From Candidatus Bathyarchaeota archaeon (GTDB taxonomy: Archaea; Thermoproteota; Bathyarchaeia; 40CM-2-53-6; RBG-13-38-9), in assembly GCA_018396915.1 (NCBI GenBank), contig JAGTRD010000002.1, positions 112,706 through 148,544 of the forward strand: a DNA stretch of 35,839 bases. Direction: 5' to 3'. The notes below the pieces were generated by a model that saw only the letters and a program-made list of their open reading frames with translations, had not been told where the DNA came from and made no database searches. Shown here piece by piece: positions 7,614 through 18,022 of the stretch (the first letter of the stretch is position 1; each line of letters opens with the position of its first letter). A program made the translations under genes and the position numbers.

Positions 7614-10367
7614 TTGAAGAGTCTCGAGGAAGAATTTGAAATACGATTCTTTAAAGAGAATGGTTTCAAAAGGAAGAGGTGTGAAAAATGCGGGGGCCAT
7701 TACTGGACCCAAAACCAAGACAGTAGAAATTGCGGTGACACACCATGCCAAGAATATACATTTATAAATAATCCACCGACCAAAAGGAGATTCACCCTAA
7801 ACCAATTCAGAGAGACATTCCTAAAATATTTTGAGAGTGAAGGTCACACAATAATAAACCCATATCCTGTGATAGCAAGGTGGAGGGATGACGTCTATTT
7901 AGTAGGCGCATCCATATATAATTTCCAACCATACGTCACAGAGGGAAGTATACCTCCACCGGCAAACCCCCTAGTCATAAGCCAACCATGCATAAGATTC
8001 ACAGACATCGATAAGGTAGGTCAGACCTTAGGAAGACACATGGTAATCTTCGAGATGGGTGGAGCACATGCGTTCAACTATGAAAGTAAAGAGGTGTACT
8101 GGAAAGATGAGACCATCAGACTCCACCACAACCTCTTAACAGAAGAGTTGGGTGTAAATTCTGAAGACGTAAATTATAAGGAGGACTTTTGGTCTGGAGG
8201 CGGAAACGCAGGTCCAGACGTTGAGGCGTGCATATCAGGCCTCGAGATCTCAACCCTCGTATTCATGATGTACAAATACATAGGCGACAAATTGGTCAGA
8301 ACCCCAATAAGGACAGTAGACACAGGCTACGGTATGGAAAGGTGGACATGGCTGTCGCAAGGAACACCGTCCGGATTTCACGCAGCATATGGACCATTAC
8401 TCGAAGAAGTATCAAGAATGGTTGGGGTGAAGATAGATGATAGAATAATAGCTGAGAACAGCAGAGTCTCATCCATAATCCCCGCACAATCAAGGGAGAA
8501 TTATCTCAAGTCGAGATCGAAGGTTGCAGAGAACCTTGGAGTGACGACGAGGGAAGTTACAGAAACGATGGAGAAATTCCAAAATTTATGCATGGCCCTA
8601 GACCATACCAAGGCATTATGCTTTATTCTCTCAGAAGGCATAGTACCCTCGAACATGGAAGTAGGATACTTAGCAAGGCTCCTCATCAGGAGAGCATACA
8701 GATCATTGAAAATGCTTGGTGCTGAAAACTTCTTCATAGATCTAGTTGAGAGACAGATAGAATACTGGTCTAATATCTTCTCAAACATCAAGGCTATGGA
8801 GGAAGAGATTCTTGAAGAGCTCAAGATAGAGCTTGAAAAATACAGGGTGACAGTGAATAGGGGAGCTGAACTTGTAAGAAAGATCTCTAGGGAAGCGAAG
8901 AGGGAGGGTCTAGGAGAGATCCCTCAAGAAACGTTGATTAGACTGTACGATTCACATGGCCTAGTCCCAGAGATTGTCAAGGAATTTGCAGAAGCCGAAT
9001 CGGTGAAAGTTAAGATTCCAGAAAACTTCTTTGAAATGGTTTCTCAGAGACACCTCCGAACGAAACCTGCAGGAGAGACCGTTGAGGAAAGCATCATAGA
9101 AAAGATTTCAACCCGTCACAAGACTCTCAAATTATACTATCAAGATCCATATATGAAGGAGTTTGAAGCAAAAGTAGTCGATGTAATCGAAGGAAAATAT
9201 GTGATACTGGACCAGACCCTATTCTACAGTGCAGGGGGAGGCCAACTATCAGATACTGGAGAGATCATGTTTGAAGGGGATAAGTCGAAGATTATAGACG
9301 TTAGATCTGTAGGTGATGCTGTCCTACACACAGTTGAAGGGAGCATGCCAAGAGTAGGCTCAAAAGTCAAGGGAATCATAGACTGGGATAGACGCATCAG
9401 CCTCATGAGACACCACACCTCAACCCACATTTTGATAGGGGCTGTAAGGAGGGTATTGGGAGAACATGCTTGGCAGGCAGGTGCGGCTAAGGATGTTAAG
9501 ACCAGCCGCCTAGACATATCACATTATATGCACATCACTCCTGAAGAGGTTTATGAAATCGAAAAGTTGGCGTCAGAAGTTATCACGAAAAACATTCCAG
9601 TAGAGACATTTTGGATGCCAAGGGATGAGGCCGAAAGGAGGTATGGGTATAGAATCTATCAAGGAGGGGCTGTACCTGGGACAGTGATACGAATAGTCAA
9701 GATAGGAGATTGGGATATCGAGGCCTGCGGTGGAACACATGTAAAATCTACTGGTGAGGTTGGAATAATCAAGATACTTCGCACAGAAAGAATTCAGGAT
9801 GGGGTCGAGCGATTGACGTTCACGGCGGGACCCAATGTTCTAGAGGAATTCAGGAAGATGGAGAGGCAGACAAGTCAACTATCCAAGATCCTGAGCAGTC
9901 CAATCGAGAACTTGACTGAAGCCGCCATAAAACTTGTTGAAGATCTGAAAAAAATGGAGAAGAGGGTAGAACATCTACGTGAGAACCTAACAACGATCGA
10001 GGCTGAGAACCTACTGGGCAATGCAAAGAAGATCAATAGTTTAAAGCTCGTCACCTCAAAAATAGATGATGGTGAGGATGAAGAGATTATAATGCTTGGA
10101 AGCAAGATAACGAAGACCGACCCGAAATCTGTAGCAGTAATACTTCTGGTCAAGGACACGGTCAAGATATACGTATTCGCCGGAAAGGAAGCTATTAAGC
10201 ATAAGGTAGACGCTGGGAAGGTGGCTGGAGAACTGGCAACAATAGTTGGAGGCGGAGGAGGAGGAAGAGACTACTTCGGCCAAGGTGGAGGAACAGAGAT
10301 TCATAAAGTCGAAAAGATCCTTGATGCAATACCAAAAGTAGTTAAAAAACAGATGAATAGAAAATGA
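7614..10367 (+). CDS. alaS: Alanyl-tRNA synthetase, archaeal type
   Basis: 917 residues. Charges tRNA-Ala and clears mischarged Ser/Gly. Order of domains: an archaeal N-terminal extension with CEKCGGHYW and CGDTPC (a zinc-type cluster, residues 23-45); the class II catalytic domain (about 60-330); the helical tRNA-recognition domain; the editing domain with HHTSTH near residue 600 and CGGTHV near residue 703, which bind zinc; and a C-terminal DHHA1-type C-Ala domain with the glycine run at GGGGGGRDYFGQGGG near residue 885. It starts at TTG 7614 and overlaps the leuS start by four bases (ATGA), implying translational coupling. Confidence 0.95.
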   Translation: MKSLEEEFEIRFFKENGFKRKRCEKCGGHYWTQNQDSRNCGDTPCQEYTFINNPPTKRRFTLNQFRETFLKYFESEGHTIINPYPVIARWRDDVYLVGASIYNFQPYVTEGSIPPPANPLVISQPCIRFTDIDKVGQTLGRHMVIFEMGGAHAFNYESKEVYWKDETIRLHHNLLTEELGVNSEDVNYKEDFWSGGGNAGPDVEACISGLEISTLVFMMYKYIGDKLVRTPIRTVDTGYGMERWTWLSQGTPSGFHAAYGPLLEEVSRMVGVKIDDRIIAENSRVSSIIPAQSRENYLKSRSKVAENLGVTTREVTETMEKFQNLCMALDHTKALCFILSEGIVPSNMEVGYLARLLIRRAYRSLKMLGAENFFIDLVERQIEYWSNIFSNIKAMEEEILEELKIELEKYRVTVNRGAELVRKISREAKREGLGEIPQETLIRLYDSHGLVPEIVKEFAEAESVKVKIPENFFEMVSQRHLRTKPAGETVEESIIEKISTRHKTLKLYYQDPYMKEFEAKVVDVIEGKYVILDQTLFYSAGGGQLSDTGEIMFEGDKSKIIDVRSVGDAVLHTVEGSMPRVGSKVKGIIDWDRRISLMRHHTSTHILIGAVRRVLGEHAWQAGAAKDVKTSRLDISHYMHITPEEVYEIEKLASEVITKNIPVETFWMPRDEAERRYGYRIYQGGAVPGTVIRIVKIGDWDIEACGGTHVKSTGEVGIIKILRTERIQDGVERLTFTAGPNVLEEFRKMERQTSQLSKILSSPIENLTEAAIKLVEDLKKMEKRVEHLRENLTTIEAENLLGNAKKINSLKLVTSKIDDGEDEEIIMLGSKITKTDPKSVAVILLVKDTVKIYVFAGKEAIKHKVDAGKVAGELATIVGGGGGGRDYFGQGGGTEIHKVEKILDAIPKVVKKQMNRK

Positions 10368-13258
10368 GTATAGGAAGAGTGGACTGGAAGGCCATCGAAG
10401 AGAAATGGCAAAAGAGGTGGAACGAATCAAAAATATTTGAGGTAGACCCAGATCCTAAAAGGGAGAAGACCTTTGTAACATTTCCATTCGCCTACATGAA
10501 CGGGCCATTGCATGTAGGTCACGGCTTCACAGCCGTAAAGGTAGACGCCTACGCAAGATATATGAGGATGAGGCAACGGAGCGTCCTATTCCCATGGGCT
10601 TGGCACTGGACAGGCGAGACCATAGCAGGCGCCTCGGAGAGGGTTAAGAGAAGAGACCCCGCAATAATAAAGGAGTTCAAGGAATTAGATGGGGTCTCAG
10701 ATGAGGACCTTGAGAGATTCGTAGATCCAGCGTATATAGCAAGATACTACACTGAACAGAATAGGGAGACAGTAAAGAGGATAGGCTTCTCAATAGACTG
10801 GAGAAGAGAATTTCACACAACCTCTCTGGAACCTAATTTCAGCAGATTCATCGAATGGCAATACAGGAGACTTAGGGAAGGAGGCTATGTCTTCAAAGGA
10901 ACCCACCCAGTAGTCTGGTGTCCAAACTGTGAGAGCCCAACAGGAGACCATGATAGGCTTGAAGGCGAAGGAGCGTCACCGGAAGAATATATACTAATAA
11001 AATTCCGTATGGGAGAATCTTACATTCCAGCAGCAACCTTCAGACCAGAAACAATATTTGGAGTGACAAACCTATGGATCAATCCCGAAGCCGAATATGT
11101 CCACGCCAAGGTAGATGAGGAAGCGTGGATAGTGAGCGTTGAAGCCGCAGAGAAACTCAAAGACCAGCTCAGAAGGGTGGAGGTCAATCAGAGGCTACTG
11201 GGCAGAGAACTTGTTGGAGCTACATGCATAGATCCGGTGACTGGTAAGCCCCTAATAATCTTACCAGCATGGTTCGTTGATCCAAAAAGCGGAAGTGGGG
11301 TAGTCTACAGTGTCCCAGCACATGCACCCTTAGACTGGGTGGCCCTGAGAGATCTCAAGGCCAAGCCTGAACTCGTCGAGAGGTATGGAGTGGAAAAGTC
11401 TAAGATTGAAAAGATAGAGCCCATAGGAATCATACATCTCGAAGATCATGGTGAATATCCGGCAGTTGAGATCGTTGAAGAGTTGAAAGTGAAGGATCAA
11501 TGGGACCCAAAATGTGAAGATGCAACCAAAATAATATACAGGAAAGAGTATCACACAGGCATCCTCAAGAATAATTGCCTCCAATACTCAGGGATGAGGG
11601 TTCAGGAGGTTAAGGATAGAATAGTCAGAGACTTCAAGGAGGTGAAAATCGCCGATTCAATGTTCGACTTAACCCAGAAGGTGGTATGTCGATGTACAAC
11701 TCTCTGCAAGGTGAAGATACTGCAAGACCAATGGTTCCTCCGCTACTCAGACCAGCAGTGGAAGCAGAGGACCAAACTGCTCCTTTCAAGGGCCAAAGTC
11801 TACCCTGAATCTGCAAGGCAATGGTTCCTCGACGTCATAGACTGGTACAGGGACTGGCCATGCGCTAGAAAGACAGGCTTGGGGACACCGATCCCATGGA
11901 GTCCAGAATGGATCATTGAGACACTGAGCGACTCAACAGTCTACATGGCCTTCTACACAATAAACAAGGAAATACGTAGACATAACTTAACTCCCAAGCA
12001 ATTGACAGATGAGGTCTTCGACTACATATTTCTAGGTGAGGGAAGACTGGAGGAAGTTGCTTCAAGAGCAGGAATAGAAAAAGAAGTCTTAGAAAGCATG
12101 AGGCTGGAGTTTCTATACTGGTACCCAGTTGACCTCAGAGTGTCAGCGAAAGAACTGCTGCCCAACCACCTTACATTCTACCTATTCCATCACGCCGCCA
12201 TCTTCAGAGAGGAACATTGGCCAAGGGCGATCGGAGTGAACGGAATGCTCATGATAGAAGGAGAGAAGATGTCAAAGTCAAAGGGAAACATAGTTTCTCT
12301 TAGGAGGGCTATTGAAGAACATAGCGCCGACATAGTAAGGGTCACGTTACTGATGGGTGGAGACGGCATGGATGACCCTGACTGGAGGAACGAGAATCTT
12401 AAGGACATAACCAATAGACTCGAATCATTCATGAACACTGCAAAAAATATCATAGGGATGAGTGAGGGGGGGTCCTTTGGCCATCTCGAAGAATGGTTGA
12501 CGAGTAGAATCCATGACAGGGTTGTGAAGGTTACAGAGCATCTTGAGAATCTAAAGACTAGGGCGGCGGCTGAGAATATCATATATGAGATTCAAAACGA
12601 TTTGAGATGGTATCTGAGGAGACGGGGGACGCCAAACAGCAAAGTCTTGAGGAGACTCCTCGAGACTTGGGTGAGACTTATGGCCCCATTCGCACCACAC
12701 ATCTCGGAGGAAGTGTGGGAGCTTCTTGGAAATGAAGGCTTCGTCTCAACAGAACAATGGCCTAGACCAGAAGAGTTTGAGAAGAGTTTGAGAGCTGAAC
12801 TCATTGAGGAGAGTGTTCAGAATATGATTGAAGACATAAAGAACATATTGAGGGCCACTGGAAAGACGCCAAGACGCATCATCCTATATACAGCACCAAG
12901 ATGGAAATGGAGGGCTATACTCAGAATTCTGGAGAGCAGGGTGAAAGGTTCCACTCAAGAAGGAGTTATGAAAGATCTCGCCTTAGACCCCGAGATCAAG
13001 GACGTCATCTCGGAGGCTAAAAAGTTCGTTCAGACATTTACGAAGGAAGCTACACAGGTAACCTCTGAATATGCGGAAAAAATCCTGGAAGCCGGCATAA
13101 TTGACGAGTATTCCACCCTCAAGGAAGCGATCCCATTCCTATCAAAGGAGTTTAAGGCTGAAGTTGAGGTTTACAGGTCAGACGACCACTCAAAATACGA
13201 TCCTGCTGGAAGGGCGTATCATGCGAGACCGTATAGACCGGCGGTCTACATAGAATAG
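10364..13258 (+). CDS. leuS: Leucyl-tRNA synthetase, archaeal/eukaryotic type
   Basis: 964 residues, class I synthetase for tRNA-Leu. The HIGH motif appears as HVGH at residues 50-53 (AYMNGPLHVGHGFT) and the KMSKS loop at residues 635-639. The CP1 editing insertion lies between (about residues 190-450, with the threonine-rich AATFRPETIFGVTNLW). Next come the zinc region VVCRCTTLCKVKILQDQWF near residue 445, the anticodon-binding helical domain (MAPFAPHISEEVWELLG near residue 780) and an archaeal C-terminal domain. The ATG lies inside the end of alaS. Complete and full length. Confidence 0.96.
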   Translation: MSIGRVDWKAIEEKWQKRWNESKIFEVDPDPKREKTFVTFPFAYMNGPLHVGHGFTAVKVDAYARYMRMRQRSVLFPWAWHWTGETIAGASERVKRRDPAIIKEFKELDGVSDEDLERFVDPAYIARYYTEQNRETVKRIGFSIDWRREFHTTSLEPNFSRFIEWQYRRLREGGYVFKGTHPVVWCPNCESPTGDHDRLEGEGASPEEYILIKFRMGESYIPAATFRPETIFGVTNLWINPEAEYVHAKVDEEAWIVSVEAAEKLKDQLRRVEVNQRLLGRELVGATCIDPVTGKPLIILPAWFVDPKSGSGVVYSVPAHAPLDWVALRDLKAKPELVERYGVEKSKIEKIEPIGIIHLEDHGEYPAVEIVEELKVKDQWDPKCEDATKIIYRKEYHTGILKNNCLQYSGMRVQEVKDRIVRDFKEVKIADSMFDLTQKVVCRCTTLCKVKILQDQWFLRYSDQQWKQRTKLLLSRAKVYPESARQWFLDVIDWYRDWPCARKTGLGTPIPWSPEWIIETLSDSTVYMAFYTINKEIRRHNLTPKQLTDEVFDYIFLGEGRLEEVASRAGIEKEVLESMRLEFLYWYPVDLRVSAKELLPNHLTFYLFHHAAIFREEHWPRAIGVNGMLMIEGEKMSKSKGNIVSLRRAIEEHSADIVRVTLLMGGDGMDDPDWRNENLKDITNRLESFMNTAKNIIGMSEGGSFGHLEEWLTSRIHDRVVKVTEHLENLKTRAAAENIIYEIQNDLRWYLRRRGTPNSKVLRRLLETWVRLMAPFAPHISEEVWELLGNEGFVSTEQWPRPEEFEKSLRAELIEESVQNMIEDIKNILRATGKTPRRIILYTAPRWKWRAILRILESRVKGSTQEGVMKDLALDPEIKDVISEAKKFVQTFTKEATQVTSEYAEKILEAGIIDEYSTLKEAIPFLSKEFKAEVEVYRSDDHSKYDPAGRAYHARPYRPAVYIE

Positions 13259-13281
13259 TAAGATAGTGAAAACTCAGTTTA

Positions 13282-14214
13282 TCATTGTACAGGTTCGAGC
13301 CAATCCTTATACTTCGAATCCTCACCCCTCACAACCTGGAAAAACTTGTCCTGAAGCATCTTCGTAATAGGCCCTATGGTCCCTGAGCCTATAACTCGCC
13401 CGTCCACCTCTCTTATAGGGGTAACCTCAGCAGCTGTGCCCGTGAAGAAAGCTTCATCAGCAACAAACAGCTCGTCACGAATAATCTCTCTCTCAATGAT
13501 AGGAATCGAGAATTCCTTAGCAAACTCCTTTACTGAATCCATAGTGTAACCGTATAGCGCACATGAAGTGACTGGAGGAGTGACTAATACGCCGTTCTTG
13601 ACGATGAATATGTTCTCCCCAGGCCCCTCAGCAACATAGCCATTCATGTTTAGAAGAATGGCCTCATCGTAACCACAGTTTATGGCCTCCAGTTTTGCAA
13701 GTGCAGAGTTCAAATAGTTAGCTGTGGACTTGGCGAGGGGGGGAAGGCTACGAGTATCCACACGTATCCAAGACGATATCTTACATCTAACACCTTTCTT
13801 GAGACCTTCTTCACCGAGATATGCCCCCCAAGGCCAAACGGCTATAGCCACATTCACAGGGTTCCTCGTAGGATTCAAACCCATCTCGCCGTAACCATAG
13901 TAGGCTATGGGCCTGATATAACATTCATGAATCTTATTCACCTTAACAGTGTCTTTGACAGCTTGGATGAGCTCATCGATCGAGTAAGGAATCTTCATCA
14001 TTTGCATCTTCGCACTATCATACAGGCGCCTCATATGATCCCTGAGCCTGAATATGGCAGGGCCCTTAACTGTCTCGTAACATCTTATACCCTCGAAAAC
14101 CGCGGTGGCGTAGTGAAGTGAGTGGGTCAGTACATGTATCTTAGCATCATCCCAATCGACAAACCTTCCATCCATCCATATCTTCTCTGTCTTATCCAAC
14201 CCTAACCATTCCAT
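13282..14214 (-). CDS. ilvE: Branched-chain amino acid aminotransferase
   Basis: 310 residues, fold-type IV pyridoxal-phosphate enzyme that interconverts Leu/Ile/Val and their 2-oxoacids. Markers: HYATAVFEGIRCYE near residue 35, the PLP lysine K162 in AKSTANYLNS, EGPGENIFIV near residue 195, and the phosphate-binding TGTAAEVTP near residue 255. It converges with leuS, with 23 bases between stops. With the Liv transporter further along the window it fits both synthesis and breakdown of branched-chain amino acids. D-amino-acid aminotransferase and aminodeoxychorismate lyase share the fold, but the motifs here are those of IlvE. Confidence 0.92.
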   Translation of the reverse strand: MEWLGLDKTEKIWMDGRFVDWDDAKIHVLTHSLHYATAVFEGIRCYETVKGPAIFRLRDHMRRLYDSAKMQMMKIPYSIDELIQAVKDTVKVNKIHECYIRPIAYYGYGEMGLNPTRNPVNVAIAVWPWGAYLGEEGLKKGVRCKISSWIRVDTRSLPPLAKSTANYLNSALAKLEAINCGYDEAILLNMNGYVAEGPGENIFIVKNGVLVTPPVTSCALYGYTMDSVKEFAKEFSIPIIEREIIRDELFVADEAFFTGTAAEVTPIREVDGRVIGSGTIGPITKMLQDKFFQVVRGEDSKYKDWLEPVQ

Positions 14215-14365
14215 ACCAGTATTGATTTAGATATTTTACTTCTACGAAGGGATTAAGGCTACAAGAAAAGTCTTTTGGATTCCTTACCTGAGTCGTCCAC
14301 TACAAGGTAGCTGGATCAAGTATAGAAGATTCACCTTAGAAAACACTATCGAGGCCCTAAAAGTT

Positions 14366-16066
14366 TTAAGATCCTGTCTTCCAAGGCGACTCCTTACTGT
14401 TGCCGGTTATCTCGGTCAGAGATGAAATGTCGAGCTCGAATGCTGCGACAGGATTCTCAATACCGAAATTCTCAAGAACTTGTGGATGAACCTCTCCTAA
14501 GAATCCGATTTCCCTACACGATAAGATTATGGATGCCACACGGCCCTTTATGAACGACGGATGTTCTACCCTTTCAACACTCCAACCTTCTAACCCAATA
14601 CTTTTGAAGATACTATATACCGCAGCCTGAACCTCTTCATAGCTGACCTTGTAATCGCACGAAACGGCGCCAAGTCTTCTTCTTGTGACGGTCATGGTTG
14701 GCTCATTCCGATCTATATGAACTACATCTCCACATTCAAATATTCTCTGGGGGTATGAGACATGCTTGTTGTAAGTTAAAAAGTTCAATAAGCCTGGGAT
14801 AAGCCAATTTCTCAGCACTGCGAAGTCTAGGCTCAATGGATTCGCCACCTCAACAACCTCCTGCGAAGGAAGATTCATTTTCTCCGAGAGAGAGGCTTTA
14901 TCGGTCATTATGTAATTTATTACTTCAAGATACCCTAGGCTACACATTAGGTCACGCATCCTCCTTGCCAGTCTTGTTATCGCCCTCTCAGCCCCTATTG
15001 TGGAGGTTGAGGGGATCAAAGGTTCTAGCTTACTGTATCCGTAGGCTATTGCAACATCCTCAACAAGATCTATTTCATGAATTACGTCGGCTCTGTATGC
15101 TGGTATGAATACTTTCAGTCTCTTATCGGAGTTAACTTCAACATTGTATCTCATCCTTCTCAAGAGGGCAGCTACCCTCTTTGCAGTAAGATTCAGGCCG
15201 AGGGTATCATTTACATATTTAATATTTAAGCTCATCAAATTCGGCTTCAAATCTGGGGTTTGAACCTTGGACCTTCCATATATGATTCTAGCAGACTCAA
15301 TCAACCCGCCACGCTCAGATAGACTTGTTGCTATAATATTGTTGACGAAGTTTACAAGTTTCATATCGGTTCCTGTCACTTCTAAGAGTAGATTTTCAGT
15401 CTCAGGCGTCACCTGGGTTATTACGCCATTTATTATAGGTGGCATAGAGAGAACCTTGCCTTCGGAGTCGTAGAGAAGTGGGTAGGCTTTAAAACCTTTG
15501 ATTATCCAACCATACTCTCTACCTTTGGGTGTAGACTCTAAGATCTCGTAACCATTCATCTCACTCTCCTCATCGAGTGGTGTGAACCTTATCTCTTCTG
15601 GAGGAACCGCGGCGTAGATCAATCTGTGCGTTACCTTATCTGAATCATGTATCCCAACGGAAACCTTTGTTCTGTTCCTACAGTATGTCATATGAAGTTT
15701 CTCTTGTAGTTGCATTATCTGCCTGACAGCATCGTCCGTAAGTTTCAATCCCCTAATGACTGCACCTGCAATGTAGGGTCTAATATTCCTGATTGATTCA
15801 TCTACATGGATAGTTAGATCACCCTTTGCAACCTTATATTTGGCTAAGCCCTTCTCGATTCCTAAGAGGCCCCTTAACTCTCTAGCTATGCCCTCTGAAC
15901 ATAATAGGTCGGGTCTATCTGAGGTGACTTCTAGGATGAGTTCATCGCCACAAACACCTTCTACCCCACATTTCATCATGAAGAGTTTCTCACTCAGAAT
16001 ATCGAGAGACAACTCCTTGCCGATCATGCTGCATAAGTCTCTATATCCAACTTTTAGTGTCGGCAA
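14366..16066 (-). CDS. pheT: Phenylalanyl-tRNA synthetase beta subunit
   Basis: 566 residues, the archaeal-length beta chain (shorter than bacterial PheT because it lacks the N-terminal EMAP-like and C-terminal anticodon-binding extensions). It contains the B3/B4 editing region (about residues 80-230), the DNA-binding-fold B5 domain (about 270-345) and a catalytic-like C-terminal domain (YLEVINYIMTD through GFLGEVHPQVLENFGI). It pairs with PheS as an alpha2-beta2 enzyme. It starts at ATG 16066, 6 bases after the pheS stop, so the two are one operon. The tail ends SKESPWKTGS and looks intact. Confidence 0.94.
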   Translation of the reverse strand: MPTLKVGYRDLCSMIGKELSLDILSEKLFMMKCGVEGVCGDELILEVTSDRPDLLCSEGIARELRGLLGIEKGLAKYKVAKGDLTIHVDESIRNIRPYIAGAVIRGLKLTDDAVRQIMQLQEKLHMTYCRNRTKVSVGIHDSDKVTHRLIYAAVPPEEIRFTPLDEESEMNGYEILESTPKGREYGWIIKGFKAYPLLYDSEGKVLSMPPIINGVITQVTPETENLLLEVTGTDMKLVNFVNNIIATSLSERGGLIESARIIYGRSKVQTPDLKPNLMSLNIKYVNDTLGLNLTAKRVAALLRRMRYNVEVNSDKRLKVFIPAYRADVIHEIDLVEDVAIAYGYSKLEPLIPSTSTIGAERAITRLARRMRDLMCSLGYLEVINYIMTDKASLSEKMNLPSQEVVEVANPLSLDFAVLRNWLIPGLLNFLTYNKHVSYPQRIFECGDVVHIDRNEPTMTVTRRRLGAVSCDYKVSYEEVQAAVYSIFKSIGLEGWSVERVEHPSFIKGRVASIILSCREIGFLGEVHPQVLENFGIENPVAAFELDISSLTEITGNSKESPWKTGS

Positions 16067-16072
16067 CTCGTA

Positions 16073-17581
16073 TCACCACATCGGTCTATCCCTTAACCAG
16101 TCGAGCCTTCTCGAATGTAGATCCCTTATATCTTCAAGATTAAGGGCTATCATTGCGAGCCTATCAAAGCCTATGCCCCAAGCGATAACTGGAAAATCTA
16201 TTCCAAGAGGTTTCAGAACTTCGGGCCTGAACATCCCAGCGCCTACAAACTCGATCCAGCCTAGAGTTGGATGTTTAATATAGGATTCGACACTAGGTTC
16301 GGTGAAGGGAAAGTATCCCGGTTTGAATCTAACATCGCCGAGCTTGAGGGTGGATGCAAATCTCTGTAGGAAACCTAGTAGATGTCTCATGGTAATACCC
16401 TTATCTCCAACGATACCTTCAAGCTGCGTGAATTCCATAGAATGTTTCGCATCCAGAACATCTGGCCTGAAGACTTTCGATAGGCAGAACATTCTTACAG
16501 GAGGCTTTTTATGTGAAGCGAGATGTCTCATCGAGACAGCTGTAGTCTGGGTCCTTAGAATCAGCCTCTCGGCAATACTCTCATCCCACCTGTACCCCCA
16601 TCCTTTCGAACCCGTTATCCAGCCATCCTGATGTGTCCTTTTAACCTTCTCGACAAGACCCCTATCCTCCAACCTACACCTCTGTGGGTACTTCAATATG
16701 TAACTGTCATGAATCTCCCTTGCGGGATGGTCTTGTGCTTGGAAAAGAATGTCGAAATTCCAGAATTCAGCCTCGACGAGGGGCCCTTCATCCTCGTCGA
16801 ACCCCATCGCAAGAAGAATTCGCCTAGCTTCATCCATAAAATCGGCATAAGGATTCTTCTTTCCAGGATAGATGGGGGGAGGGGAGGCTTTGACATCGTA
16901 CTCTATAAGCTCAATGTTTCTCCATCTCCCGCCGAGGATCATCTCAGATGTGAGAGCTGTAACGGTCTTGGAAACCTCTATGCTAGGGATCGGTGTGGAG
17001 AGACCTTCAGGGGTCAACTCAACCTCCCTATCAACCCTACGATACATCTCCAAGAGATTCCGTTCTTTGAGTCTGGATATGGACTGGCTGAACTGTTCTT
17101 TGAGATCCTCAAGCGGCACCTCACCTTTGGAATATATTAGGCGGAGGGTAACTTCATCGGGATCTAAGCCGCCCATCCCTGAACTGCGGATATAGACCGA
17201 ACCTCCACGTCTCAGTATTTCGCCGAGGCCCTTCCTCCTCAACCAGCCTAAGACTATGGAAGGCTCAATGTCACCCAAGCGAGCTTTAGATAGAGCTTCG
17301 TCCAAGCTGGCCTCCCCACCAAGATACCTCACCGTTGATGAAAGCCTAACTTCTGGAAGGCCGAGCTGAGCGTATGTAGTACCCTCCTGGTTGAGTCTTA
17401 CCATAACAGTCGCCTTTTCGTTGACCTTGACCAAACCTCTATTCGAGAGTGTTAAGGCGGCGCGCATCACTGCTGAGTCTTGAAGCCCAGACTTCTTGAC
17501 AATATCTGGTAGGCGAGCCCTACCTCCAATATCCTTCAGGATAGATAATACACGTATCTCGTTTTCACGCATAGCAGACAT
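16073..17581 (-). CDS. pheS: Phenylalanyl-tRNA synthetase alpha subunit
   Basis: About 500 residues; catalytic chain of PheRS. N-terminal winged-helix repeats (starting MRENEIRVLSILKDIGG) bind tRNA, followed by the class II core: motif 2 region RTQTTAVSMRHLA, FCLSKVFRPDVLDAKHSMEFTQ, and motif 3 IAWGIGFDRLAMIAL near the end. The reading frame is open to ATG 17629, but a TATA-like TTTTTTATC on the minus strand near 17640-17650 would start the transcript near 17620. The ATG at 17581, preceded by GGTGGG, also gives a protein of family length. Start is therefore the only uncertain point. Confidence 0.93.
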   Translation of the reverse strand: MSAMRENEIRVLSILKDIGGRARLPDIVKKSGLQDSAVMRAALTLSNRGLVKVNEKATVMVRLNQEGTTYAQLGLPEVRLSSTVRYLGGEASLDEALSKARLGDIEPSIVLGWLRRKGLGEILRRGGSVYIRSSGMGGLDPDEVTLRLIYSKGEVPLEDLKEQFSQSISRLKERNLLEMYRRVDREVELTPEGLSTPIPSIEVSKTVTALTSEMILGGRWRNIELIEYDVKASPPPIYPGKKNPYADFMDEARRILLAMGFDEDEGPLVEAEFWNFDILFQAQDHPAREIHDSYILKYPQRCRLEDRGLVEKVKRTHQDGWITGSKGWGYRWDESIAERLILRTQTTAVSMRHLASHKKPPVRMFCLSKVFRPDVLDAKHSMEFTQLEGIVGDKGITMRHLLGFLQRFASTLKLGDVRFKPGYFPFTEPSVESYIKHPTLGWIEFVGAGMFRPEVLKPLGIDFPVIAWGIGFDRLAMIALNLEDIRDLHSRRLDWLRDRPMW

Positions 17582-17761
17582 AGACCCACCCATCTGGAAA
17601 CGACCCACAATATTCCACAATACTCCCAACCAAGTATGATAAAAAACTGGCGTATGGAGACCAGGGGTACCCTCAATATTGTCTGGAATTGACTCAATTA
17701 ACGACTCCTGAACGGAAAGTCTTAGAAGGATATCAGCGATAAATTATATGGTGGTGATTTG

Positions 17762-18022
17762 ATGGAGAGTCTGAATGAAATTGGTCAGGTCACACACTAC
17801 TATTCGAAGATTGGGGTTGCTGTCGTCCAATTGAAGGCACCTCTGAAAGTCGGCGACATCATATTGATTAAAGGTGCTACGACGAATCTTGAGCAGAAGG
17901 TTGAATCTATGGAGATTGAGCATAGGAATGTAGATAGGGCTGAGGCTGGCCAGTCAGTGGGCTTGAAGGTGAAAGATAAGGTCAGAGAGAAGGATATAGT
18001 CTACAGGAAGGTCTCATCTTAA
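17762..18022 (+). CDS. Small EF-Tu domain-2-like beta-barrel protein
   Basis: 86 residues from ATG 17762, with GGTGGTGAT at 17750-17758 upstream (TTG 17759 is an adjacent alternative). The sequence IGQVTHYYSKIGVAVVQL...LKVGDIILIKG...VESMEIEH...AEAGQSVGLKV matches the translation-factor domain 2 beta-barrel: a strand pair, the GD turn, then the AxAGxxVGL motif. Stand-alone copies are common in archaea and bacteria and are often annotated as translation elongation factor-like proteins; their role is unknown. Its stop overlaps the stop of the convergent acyl-CoA synthetase gene by four bases. Confidence 0.72.
   Translation: MESLNEIGQVTHYYSKIGVAVVQLKAPLKVGDIILIKGATTNLEQKVESMEIEHRNVDRAEAGQSVGLKVKDKVREKDIVYRKVSS

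Noticed and set aside
13282-13310. T-loop-like GGTTCGA suggesting a tRNA between leuS and ilvE
   Set aside because: It lies in the coding end of ilvE and no stems can be formed around it.
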